Positions 55,463 to 62,819 of a stretch of DNA of 64,000 nt are shown one piece after another. The position numbers were made by a program, and so were the translations under genes. The stretch spans positions 1 through 64,000 of the forward strand of contig NZ_JAKNRW010000018.1 of the NCBI RefSeq assembly GCF_023072615.1, given 5' to 3'. This DNA comes from Pseudomonas violetae (GTDB lineage Bacteria > Pseudomonadota > Gammaproteobacteria > Pseudomonadales > Pseudomonadaceae). Below the pieces are notes generated by a model. It made no database searches. It was not told where the DNA came from and saw nothing but the letters and a program-made list of their open reading frames with translations. Position 1 is the first letter of the stretch. The number at the start of each line of letters is the position of its first letter.

Positions 55463-56389
55463 ATGACCTCCAAGCTGGAACAACTTAAACAAATGACCAC
55501 CGTAGTTGCCGACACTGGCGACTTCGAAGCAATTGCTCGGGTCAAGCCGGTAGACGCTACCACCAACCCCTCCCTGCTGCTCAAAGCGGCTGCGATCCCA
55601 GGTTATGCCGAGTTGCTGAATGCTTGCGTGCATGACTGCAAAGGCGATGTGGGTCTGGCCAGCGATCGTTTTGGTGTCGCGGTTGGGCAGGAAATCCTTA
55701 AGGTGGTACCGGGCCGGATTTCCACGGAAGTGGATGCGCGCCTGTCGTTCGACACTGACGCGGTATTGAAGCGCGCGCACCGTCTGATCGAACTCTATGA
55801 CAAGGCTGGCGTGGGCCGTGACCGCGTACTGATCAAGATCGCGTCAACCTGGGAAGGTATTCGTGCCGCCGAGAAGCTGGAGAAGGAAGGCATCCAGACC
55901 AACCTGACCCTGCTGTTTTCGTTCGCCCAGGCAGCGGCCTGTGCCGAGGCTGGCGTGTTCCTGATCTCGCCGTTCGTGGGCCGCATCTACGACTGGTACA
56001 AGAAAGCCAACGGCAACGACTACACCGGCGCGGACGATCCGGGCGTGCAGTCGGTGACCCGCATCTACAACTACTACAAAGCGAACGACTACAAGACCGT
56101 GGTCATGGGTGCCAGCTTCCGCAACCTTAACCAGATCGAGCAACTGGCTGGTTGTGATCGCCTGACCATCAGCCCGGAGCTGATCGACAAGCTGGCGGCC
56201 GATACGGGCAAGCTGGAGCGCATGTTGGCCCCAGGAAATGCCGGGGAGGCGCGCCTGAGCTTGAATGAGGCGCAGTTCCGCTGGTTATCCAACGAGGATG
56301 CAATGGCGACGGAAAAGCTGGCTGAGGGGATTCGGCAGTTTGCTCGGGATCAGGAGAAGCTTGAGGCACTGCTGCAAGCCAAGCTGTGA
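55463..56389 (+). CDS. tal: Transaldolase B type
   Basis: A 308-residue pentose-phosphate enzyme that moves a three-carbon unit between sedoheptulose 7-phosphate and glyceraldehyde 3-phosphate. The start MTSKLEQLKQ follows AAAGGA. DATTNPSLLLKAA near residue 31 is the signature, and the Schiff-base lysine is in RVLIKIASTWEG near 130. SPFVGRIYDWYKK and VMGASFRN follow. It is monocistronic with a strong terminator. Confidence 0.98.
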   Translation: MTSKLEQLKQMTTVVADTGDFEAIARVKPVDATTNPSLLLKAAAIPGYAELLNACVHDCKGDVGLASDRFGVAVGQEILKVVPGRISTEVDARLSFDTDAVLKRAHRLIELYDKAGVGRDRVLIKIASTWEGIRAAEKLEKEGIQTNLTLLFSFAQAAACAEAGVFLISPFVGRIYDWYKKANGNDYTGADDPGVQSVTRIYNYYKANDYKTVVMGASFRNLNQIEQLAGCDRLTISPELIDKLAADTGKLERMLAPGNAGEARLSLNEAQFRWLSNEDAMATEKLAEGIRQFARDQEKLEALLQAKL

Positions 56390-56407
56390 TCTAGTCCAAG
56401 GCAACGC

Positions 56408-56440
56408 AAAAAGGCGAACACTCAGCGGTTCGCCTTTTTT
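56408..56440 (+). terminator. Terminator between tal and rssC
   Basis: AAAAGGCGAAC-ACTCAGCG-GTTCGCCTTTTTT forms an 11-bp stem with flanking A and T runs. It serves tal and, in the other direction, can end the rssB-rssC transcript. Confidence 0.92.
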
Positions 56441-56481
56441 GTGTGTTGAATTCTAATGTGGGAGCGGGGAATTTCACAGGA

Positions 56482-56964
56482 TCAGGGGCGCTCGAGCGCA
56501 TTCACCAGGTCATGAAAGGCTTCACGATTAGAGTCGTTGAGCCCCATGAGGATCTTGTGCGCTTCCAGCACTTTGATCCGCACCACTTCCTCCGACTGAT
56601 CCTGGTCTGGCAGATCGGTCAGGCACTCAGGGCACGGGATCGGACGATCAACGATGTTGAACACCTGCTCGAAACCCATGGACTGCAGCAGACGGGTGAT
56701 ATCTTCGTGGGTGGTGACGACGGTCGGCAGCAGGCCGACTTTTTGCCGCGACAGGATCGACAATTTGGCCAGCAGGCCAAGGGTGGTGCTGTCGATGCTA
56801 CGGGTCTCGGTCAGGTCGATCACGATGGCGTTGAAATTCAACGCAGTGAAGATCCGCTCAATAGTCGCATCCAACGCCGAACACAGGGTCAGGCGAACTT
56901 CACCGACGAACTTCAGGACAAAGGTGCCGTCCTGCTCGGCGAACTGGATTCTACCGGTACTCAT
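56482..56964 (-). CDS. rssC: STAS-domain anti-sigma factor antagonist (RssC)
   Basis: A 160-residue STAS protein: GTFVLKFVGEVRLTLCSALDATI, then VIDLTETRSIDSTTLGLLAKL, whose Ser/Thr after Asp is the expected phosphorylation site. A Cys-containing CPEC segment lies near residue 112. RssC-type antagonists work with RssB to control a partner switch (RpoS and swarming in Pseudomonas). Its ATG overlaps the rssB stop (TAATG), coupling the two. Confidence 0.92.
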   Translation of the reverse strand: MSTGRIQFAEQDGTFVLKFVGEVRLTLCSALDATIERIFTALNFNAIVIDLTETRSIDSTTLGLLAKLSILSRQKVGLLPTVVTTHEDITRLLQSMGFEQVFNIVDRPIPCPECLTDLPDQDQSEEVVRIKVLEAHKILMGLNDSNREAFHDLVNALERP

Positions 56965-58145
56965 TAAAGATTCCTGCTCAACACCAACAGGGCGATATCA
57001 TCCGGCATCTCCCCAAGCGTGGCCAATCCAAAAACCTGCCGCAACCCATCCAGGGTGCCGCACGCTGCCTTGACCCGCTGGGGCAAGGCTGCTTCTTTTT
57101 CCTTCAGTGTCGGCTCTGGCAGAAGGTCCAGGATGCCATCGGACATCAGCGTCAAGCTGAAGGTCGGCGGCAGTTCCAGTACGTGATCTTCGTAGGTAGC
57201 TTCGTTGAAGAGGCCCACCGGCAGACCGCGCCCTTCCAGATAACGAACACTGTTTGGCGTGTACAACACAGGCAACGGCAAATGACCGCCGATGCTATAG
57301 GTCAACAAACCTGTCTCCTCGTCGATGACTCCACCGACCATTGTGACGTGTTTACCCAGCTTACAACTGATCAGGCCTCGGTTGATATGACCAAGCACCT
57401 CTGAAGGCTTGAATTCCGGCAATGTACCGCTGCGCTTGGATTCGAACAGCAAGCGCGTGGTCATGAACTTCAACAGCACGGTGACGAAGGCTGAAGAGGC
57501 GCCGTGACCGGAAACGTCCGCCAGATAGAAGGCTACCCGACGCTCATCGACTCGAAAATAGTCGACAAAGTCACCCGACAGGTACAGCGACGGGATGATC
57601 TGGTGGGCGAACTGGAACTCATCGACGGTCCAGGGGCTGACCGGCAGCATGTTCATCTGCACCTGGCGACCGGCGTTCTGGTCTTCCTGGAGCAGGTTGA
57701 GGCTGGCTTCCAGCTCCCGATTGGCCTTTTCCAGCTTCTCGCGGTAGCGCTGGTTTTCCAGCAGCAGGCGCGCGCGATCCAGGGCTCGGCGCACTGAGTG
57801 CTCAAGCACGGCCAGATCTTCGAGAGGCTTGATCAGGTAGTCAGCTGCCCCCAGGCGCAGGGCCTCGACTGCATCATTCATCACGCCGGCACCCGAAACC
57901 ACGATCACCGGGGTTTGCGGCGACCGCTCGGTGACCTGGCGGATAAGTTCGAGTCCGCCCATCTGTGGCATGCGCAGATCGCAGATGACCAAGTCGGGCT
58001 TGTCTTGCTCGAATACCTGAAGACCTTGCTGGCCATTGCTGGCCTGCAGGACGCTGAAACCACTGTCTTCCAAATAGGCGGCGAGACTCGCGCGCACTAC
58101 TTCGTCATCATCGATTATCAGCAGCGTGGCACTGGTTTTTGGCAT
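56964..58145 (-). CDS. rssB: Response regulator with PP2C/SpoIIE phosphatase output (RssB)
   Basis: A 393-residue protein. The receiver domain covers residues 5-125 (LLIIDDDEVVRASL, phospho-Asp in LVICDLRMPQMGG, KPLED). A coiled linker follows at about 130-155. The PP2C-type phosphatase domain begins near 190 (FQFAHQIIPSLYLSGDFVDYF, FYLADVSGHGASSAF, LMSDGILDL) and supplies metal-binding aspartates. It should dephosphorylate RssC. It is the first gene of a two-gene unit. Confidence 0.95.
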   Translation of the reverse strand: MPKTSATLLIIDDDEVVRASLAAYLEDSGFSVLQASNGQQGLQVFEQDKPDLVICDLRMPQMGGLELIRQVTERSPQTPVIVVSGAGVMNDAVEALRLGAADYLIKPLEDLAVLEHSVRRALDRARLLLENQRYREKLEKANRELEASLNLLQEDQNAGRQVQMNMLPVSPWTVDEFQFAHQIIPSLYLSGDFVDYFRVDERRVAFYLADVSGHGASSAFVTVLLKFMTTRLLFESKRSGTLPEFKPSEVLGHINRGLISCKLGKHVTMVGGVIDEETGLLTYSIGGHLPLPVLYTPNSVRYLEGRGLPVGLFNEATYEDHVLELPPTFSLTLMSDGILDLLPEPTLKEKEAALPQRVKAACGTLDGLRQVFGLATLGEMPDDIALLVLSRNL

Positions 58146-58523
58146 GTGGGCAAACGGCGCCAGAATTAGGTTGGCGTAGCAGGCGAGGTTCAGACCTGGC
58201 TCTCACTACTGGATTCGCTTTCTAGCCTCTCTGTCGCACCGGTTTCGGGCTTTTGCCCTACGCACAGGTCACACCAGAGGTGCCCTCTAAGGCGCAGACG
58301 GTACTCCCATCCGCGGGGCGTTTCAAGCTCGTGGCGATGGTCGCTTGAGGACTTTACCCGGCAAATGACCAGTAGTTATAAGAACAGTTAAAACCGTAAC
58401 CCAATGTTAGGTTGCACTCGACGCTCAAAACTCCTTTGGAGACAGGCCAAACCTGCGATTTCCCTGATCCGGATGAACGAAAAAGGCGGCACAATGGCCG
58501 CCTTCCTCTATGACTGATCGAAA
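58146..58523. other. rssB-mlaA spacer
   Basis: A 378-bp gap. Apart from the mlaA terminator at 58480-58505 and the presumed rssB promoter I see nothing. Short inverted repeats near 58385-58410 (GTTAAAACCGTAACCC) are weak. No ORF longer than about 40 codons has good codon use. Confidence 0.6.
58480..58505 (-). terminator. Terminator after mlaA
   Basis: On the minus strand GGCGGC-CATTGT-GCCGCC forms a 6-bp stem followed by five T, 18-45 bp past the mlaA stop. Confidence 0.82.
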
Positions 58524-59213
58524 TCAGAAATCGTCTTCGACCTGACCGTCTTTGACCTTGAATTCACGATTCTGTAAGTAGGCGTTACGGATGAAGACGT
58601 ACTTGTCGCCATTGATCAGCTTCTCTGCCGACAGCAGGCTGGCGCGGGTGTCGACCACATCCAGCGCCCTGAACGAGTTACGCACCGACACGTCGTCGAC
58701 ATAGCGATAGGCACCGACGTAGGAGTCGGGGTATTTGGCCGGTGCATCGCGCAAGGTGCTTGGGCCGAAGAATGGCAGCATCAAGTAAGGACCGCTAGGA
58801 ACACCCCAATAGCCCAGGGTCTGGCCGAAGTCTTCATCGTTACGTTGAAGACCCATGCGGGTACCGACGTCGATGAAGCCCAGCAGGCCAAACGTGGTGT
58901 TGAAGATCAGGCGTGCGGTATCGACGCCCGCTGCCGCCGGCTTGGCCTGCAGCACATCGTTGGCGAGGTTGCGCACGTCACCGATGTTCCGGAAGAAATT
59001 GTGAATGCCATCTTCGACGAATTGCGGCGTCACGTACTGATAACCCTGGGCCAATGGCTTCAGCGCATAGGTATCGAGTACATCGTTGAATTTGTAGATC
59101 GGGCGGTTGACGCTTTCCCAAGGGTCTTCTTCCGTGGCTGCCTGGGCAACGAACGGCACCAGCATTACGCTGGAACACACACACAGCTGAGCTAGAAGGT
59201 TGCTCCAGCGCAT
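58524..59213 (-). CDS. mlaA: MlaA/VacJ phospholipid-transport protein
   Basis: A 229-residue envelope protein. The start MRWSNLLAQ gives a signal peptide ending at AQA before ATEEDPWESVNR. The MlaA core is clear (NRPIYKFNDVLDTYALKPLAQGY, RLIFNTTFGLLGFIDVGTRMG, GPYLMLPFFGPSTLRDAP). MlaA removes misplaced phospholipids from the outer leaflet. I see no lipobox cysteine at the cleavage site, so this member may not be a lipoprotein. It is monocistronic. Confidence 0.93.
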   Translation of the reverse strand: MRWSNLLAQLCVCSSVMLVPFVAQAATEEDPWESVNRPIYKFNDVLDTYALKPLAQGYQYVTPQFVEDGIHNFFRNIGDVRNLANDVLQAKPAAAGVDTARLIFNTTFGLLGFIDVGTRMGLQRNDEDFGQTLGYWGVPSGPYLMLPFFGPSTLRDAPAKYPDSYVGAYRYVDDVSVRNSFRALDVVDTRASLLSAEKLINGDKYVFIRNAYLQNREFKVKDGQVEDDF

Positions 59214-59412
59214 AGAAAAACTCCTTGGATTGTACTGACGCAGGCTCTTGGCCCTGGCGTTGAGTTGCGTAGTATAAGACGGAAAGGCCGTTTTAGGCAG
59301 CATCGCCGTGACCCCTCGCGCAACACGACATTGCCGGCCGATTGATGAGCAGTAGTGTCACTCAACTGTCACCCGCGTGGAATAGCCTTGATACTATTTC
59401 AGGGATGTCGAT

Positions 59413-60033
59413 ATGCCGCACGCTGAAGCCTTGCCCCTCGCTGCGCCCAGCCTGACCGCCGTACTGTTTGGCCTCAGTGGCTGCCTGGTGGATTTTGGCG
59501 CACGCACCCTCCAACACGGCGGCCATCAGGGGGAATACGCCGAGGTCACGCCGGGCGCCCTGGACAGTCTGCACAGTTTGCAACGACAGCAGATTCCCTG
59601 CACCTGGCTCGACGAACTACCCCCTGCCCTAAGCCACTCCCTGGCGCTCGCGCTGCCGGAATGGATCAAACCTTCGCAACACCTAGCAACAAACAATCCA
59701 TGGCCGGCCCCCCATGCCTGCTGGGAAGCCTTGATGGCCCTGAACGTTGCCCAACTGGACGGATGTGTACTGGTGAGCGGTGAGCCGCGGCTACTGCAGT
59801 CCGGTCTGAACGCCGGTTTGTGGACCATTGGCCTGGCGTCCTGTGGATCGCTTTGCGGACTCGCGCCGAATGAATGGCAGGCGTTGAGCGCACAGCAGCG
59901 TGAGCTCAAACGCGGCAAGGCAACGGTGCAATTGTTCAGCCTGGGGGTGCATTCGGTGATCGACCACCTGGGCGAACTCGACACCTGCCTGGCGGACATC
60001 AGCCTGCGCCGATTCAAGGGCGAAAAGCCCTGA
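59413..60033 (+). CDS. Phosphonatase-like HAD protein lacking the nucleophile
   Basis: A 206-residue protein related to phosphonoacetaldehyde hydrolase (PhnX). The C-terminal GLWTIGLASCGSLCGLAPNEW and FSLGVHSVIDHLGELDTCLADI match PhnX. At motif I the expected ILDWAGTTVDFG is LFGLSGCLVDFG, so the catalytic Asp is Gly. The protein is about 70 residues shorter and lacks the cap lysine. A role in phosphonate breakdown is therefore unlikely; a structural or regulatory role is possible. It precedes a DUF4404 gene. Confidence 0.85.
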   Translation: MPHAEALPLAAPSLTAVLFGLSGCLVDFGARTLQHGGHQGEYAEVTPGALDSLHSLQRQQIPCTWLDELPPALSHSLALALPEWIKPSQHLATNNPWPAPHACWEALMALNVAQLDGCVLVSGEPRLLQSGLNAGLWTIGLASCGSLCGLAPNEWQALSAQQRELKRGKATVQLFSLGVHSVIDHLGELDTCLADISLRRFKGEKP

Positions 60034-60158
60034 TTGCGGCCATCCTCAGATCAACACATGCAGGTTGCTCGCTAGTGGATTAATCTAGAGCTCAGCCATA
60101 GACCTTTGGCGCGCTGCTGCGGTCTATGCCAGTGCCTATCGATAAAAGGAAGAACGTC

Positions 60159-60422
60159 ATGCCTGCCCGCGAACTGCAAGAACAGCTCAATACTCTGCGC
60201 GAGCAATTGGAACAGAATCCGCCACTGACCGAAGCGGAGCGCCAGGACCTGCAAGTGCTGATGGAGCAGATCCAACTTGAGCTCGAGCTTGAGACCAAAA
60301 CCCAGGATTCGAGCCTGTCCGATAACGTCAACCTGGCCGTCGAACGCTTCGAAATCGAACACCCTACGCTCGCCGGCACCCTGCGCAACATTGTGCAGGC
60401 GCTGGGCAACATGGGTATCTGA
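60159..60422 (+). CDS. DUF4404-family small protein
   Basis: An 87-residue helical protein. The start MPARELQEQL has AAGGAAG about six bases upstream, so I prefer it to the ATG at 60126. It is Leu/Gln/Glu-rich and largely coiled-coil for the first 50 residues, then SLSDNVNLAVERFEIEHPTLAGTLRNIVQALGNMGI, which is the DUF4404 pattern. The function is unknown. A terminator follows 14 bp after the stop. Confidence 0.88.
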   Translation: MPARELQEQLNTLREQLEQNPPLTEAERQDLQVLMEQIQLELELETKTQDSSLSDNVNLAVERFEIEHPTLAGTLRNIVQALGNMGI

Positions 60423-60435
60423 ATTCACCGGATGT

Positions 60436-60469
60436 AAAAAAGCCCTGCCAGTGATGGCGGGGCTTTTTA
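60436..60469 (+). terminator. Terminator after the DUF4404 gene
   Basis: AAAAAAGCCCTGCCA-GTGA-TGGCGGGGCTTTTTA forms a stem with one G-T pair and a bulge and has a T tract. Confidence 0.88.
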
Positions 60470-60511
60470 TTGTCCATCGTCCCCTGTGGGAGCGGTTTCC
60501 ACACAAGTTAT

Positions 60512-61342
60512 TTATTGACGGACCAGGCGGTGGTTCGGCAGTTGCACTTCTTCAGTGCTGCGATACGGGTTGATGTCCAACCCACCGCGGCGCACATAAC
60601 GCGCATACACGGTCAATTTCTCTGGTTTGAGCAGCCGCTGCAGGTCGAGGAAGATCCGCTCCACACACTGCTCATGGAAGTCCGAATGCTGGCGGAAGCT
60701 GACGATGTACTCCAGCAGGCTCGCGTGATCCAGCGCCGCCCCACGGTACTCGACTGCCACACTGCCCCAATCCGGCTGGCTGGTCACCGGGCAATTGGAT
60801 TTGAGCAGATGGCTGTGCACGCTCTCCTCGACAATGCGCGAATCGTCGCAACGCAGCAGTTCCGGGCGCGGATGCTCGTAGTTGCTGACACTGATGTCCA
60901 GGTCGTCGATACACACGCCCGGCAACGCAACGACGCCTTCGGCTTCCACCTCTTGCAGACTGCGGATGCGCACGCCCACCGGCTTGCCGGCAGCGGCGGA
61001 CAGGTCGTTGGCCAGGGTTGCTTCAAGGCTTGCCGTATCAGCAAATGGCGTCTGGTTCAGCGAGTTGAGGTACAGCTTGAACGACTTCGACTCGATGATA
61101 TTCGGCGAGTCCGCCGGAATGCTGAATTCGCCGATCGCCACCACGGGCTTACCTGAGGGCAGCAGCCACGACAGTTCGAAGCAGTTCCAGAAGTCCATGC
61201 CTGTGTACGGCAGGGTTTGCGCCGTCAGGCCGAGCTCGGCCCATTTCGCGGTGCGCGGGATAGGGAACAGCAGGGACGGCGTGTAGGTGGCGATGTATTC
61301 GCTGGATTTGCCCAGCGGCGAGTGTTCGGCTGCGGGATGCAT
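60512..61342 (-). CDS. queF: NADPH-dependent 7-cyano-7-deazaguanine reductase
   Basis: A 276-residue enzyme of the long, fused-T-fold QueF type. It reduces preQ0 to preQ1 in queuosine synthesis. The N-terminal half has YTPSLLFPIPR and the E-rich ESKSFKLYLNSLNQT motif. The C-terminal half has HSHLLKSNCPVTSQPDWGSV, whose Cys forms the thioimide with preQ0. It is transcribed alone and faces the DUF4404 gene. Confidence 0.97.
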   Translation of the reverse strand: MHPAAEHSPLGKSSEYIATYTPSLLFPIPRTAKWAELGLTAQTLPYTGMDFWNCFELSWLLPSGKPVVAIGEFSIPADSPNIIESKSFKLYLNSLNQTPFADTASLEATLANDLSAAAGKPVGVRIRSLQEVEAEGVVALPGVCIDDLDISVSNYEHPRPELLRCDDSRIVEESVHSHLLKSNCPVTSQPDWGSVAVEYRGAALDHASLLEYIVSFRQHSDFHEQCVERIFLDLQRLLKPEKLTVYARYVRRGGLDINPYRSTEEVQLPNHRLVRQ

Positions 61343-61424
61343 GGCGGAAACCTGACTGAAGAATCAGTGGATTCTATCAGTGTTCAGTGGTTTTGTTGGG
61401 GGTTGGGAGGTGGGTGCTTTTGGG

Positions 61425-61460
61425 AAAGATCGCAGCCTCGTTGCACTCGACAGCTCCTAC
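61425..61460. repeat. GATCGCAGCCTCG/GACAGCTCCTAC element, copy 2
   Basis: Thirty-six bases, AAAGATCGCAGCCTCGTTG then CACTCGACAGCTCCTAC, are almost identical to 55196-55231. It ends 8 bp from the cupredoxin stop. Confidence 0.85.
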
Positions 61461-61467
61461 ACAGCGC

Positions 61468-61983
61468 CTACGGGGCTTCGACGGTGAGTTTACCGACCAT
61501 GCCGGCCTGGTAGTGACCGGGAATATTGCAGGCGAATTCGAGGCTGGTGGGTTGGGTGAAGGTCCAGGTCAGCTCGGCGGTTTTGCCTGGCTCGACCAGT
61601 ACACTGTTGGGGTCATCGTGCTTCATGGCGTGACCCATGGCGCCGTGATCCATGGCCTTCATGCCCGTCGGCGTGAGCATGCCGCTTTGTTGCATCTCCA
61701 GCATTTCCTGTTGATGCCTGGCATGCATAGCGGCGTCGCCGAGGTTGAACTCATGCAGCAATTGACCTTTGTTGACCAGCACGAAACGCACGGTCTCCCC
61801 GGCCTTGATATCGATCGCCTTGGGATTGAACGACATGTCACCCATGACCACTTCAATGCTGCGAGTGGCCTTGGCGGCCGGAGCCGGTTGACCAAAATCG
61901 ACGGATTGCGCCGGCGCTGCCCACACCGGAGTGCTCAGTGCCAGCAGGCATGCGGTCAACAGCAGGGGTTTGCGCATAAACAT
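61468..61983 (-). CDS. Cupredoxin-domain copper-binding periplasmic protein
   Basis: A 171-residue protein with signal peptide (MRKPLLLTACLLALSTPVWA) and a plastocyanin-like fold. The copper ligands are probably His in LLHEFNLGD, then Cys, His and Met in FACNIPGHYQAGM. A Met/His-rich loop (HARHQQEMLEMQQ, KAMDHGAMGHAMKHDD) may bind extra copper. The ATG at 61983 has GGAG seven bases upstream; a second ATG lies two codons on. It is divergent from copRS across a Cop-box palindrome, so copper induction is likely. Confidence 0.92.
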   Translation of the reverse strand: MFMRKPLLLTACLLALSTPVWAAPAQSVDFGQPAPAAKATRSIEVVMGDMSFNPKAIDIKAGETVRFVLVNKGQLLHEFNLGDAAMHARHQQEMLEMQQSGMLTPTGMKAMDHGAMGHAMKHDDPNSVLVEPGKTAELTWTFTQPTSLEFACNIPGHYQAGMVGKLTVEAP

Positions 61984-62046
61984 GGGTCTACTCCAACAAG
62001 GTAAGGTTCAGCCTGTAGAAAACTCTAAACTGCTGCTACTGCCCGC

Positions 62047-62079
62047 AACCTGACAGGCAGATTACAAATTTGTCAGGTT
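62047..62079. promoter_or_regulatory. Cop-box palindrome between the cupredoxin and copR
   Basis: AACCTGACA (62047-62055) and TGTCAGGTT (62071-62079) are a perfect 9-bp inverted repeat. Within it, ATTACAAATTTGTCAG (62061-62076) closely matches the CusR/CopR box ATGACAAnnTTGTCAT. It lies 64-95 bp upstream of the cupredoxin start and 60-92 bp upstream of copR, so one CopR-bound site could drive both. Confidence 0.78.
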
Positions 62080-62138
62080 GGCCAGCGCTCGCGCGGCCCA
62101 CGGTATAAAGCCTTCGTTCCATTGACCCCGAGCTTTCC

Positions 62139-62819
62139 ATGAAACTGCTGATCGTCGAAGACCAAGCGAAAACCGGCCAATACCTGCGCCAGGGCCTGAC
62201 CGAGGCCGGGTTCAATACCGAACTGGTGGCGGATGGCAGCACCGGCCAGCAACTAGCCTTGAGCGGCGACTATGCTCTGCTGATTCTAGATGTGATGTTG
62301 CCCGGGCGCGATGGCTGGCAGATCCTGCAAGCGGTGCGCAGTGCCGGCCTCGACACGCCGGTGCTGTTCCTGACCGCCCGGGACGCCGTGGAAGACCGGG
62401 TACATGGCCTGGAGCTGGGGGCCGACGATTACCTGGTCAAGCCCTTCGCCTTCTCCGAATTACTGGCGCGGGTGCGCAGCCTGTTACGCCGTGGCAGCGC
62501 CCCGCCCCAGGACACCAGCCTGCAACTGGCCGACCTGCGCCTGGACCTGATTCGTCGCCGGGTGGAACGCAGCGGGCAGCGCATCGACCTCACCGCCAAG
62601 GAATTCGCCTTGCTGGAAATGCTGTTGCGCCGCCAGGGTGAAGTGCTGCCCAAGTCGTTGATCGCTTCACAGGTGTGGGACATGAATTTCGACAGCGACA
62701 CCAACGTCATCGAGGTGGCCATCCGCCGGTTGCGCCTGAAGATCGACGATGATTTCCCCAACAAGCTGATCCACACCGTGCGTGGCATGGGTTACGTCCT
62801 TGAAGAGCGTCCTGCCTGA
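62139..62819 (+). CDS. copR: Copper-responsive response regulator, OmpR family
   Basis: A 226-residue regulator. The receiver domain has phospho-Asp in LLILDVMLPGRDG near residue 51, the Thr/Lys in FLTARDAVEDR and DDYLVKPFAFSELLARV. The winged-helix domain has RVERSGQRIDLTAKEFALLEML and SDTNVIEVAIRRLRLKID. The context (cupredoxin, Cop box, copS) identifies it as CopR. The stop TGA overlaps the copS ATG (TGATG). Confidence 0.94.
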   Translation: MKLLIVEDQAKTGQYLRQGLTEAGFNTELVADGSTGQQLALSGDYALLILDVMLPGRDGWQILQAVRSAGLDTPVLFLTARDAVEDRVHGLELGADDYLVKPFAFSELLARVRSLLRRGSAPPQDTSLQLADLRLDLIRRRVERSGQRIDLTAKEFALLEMLLRRQGEVLPKSLIASQVWDMNFDSDTNVIEVAIRRLRLKIDDDFPNKLIHTVRGMGYVLEERPA

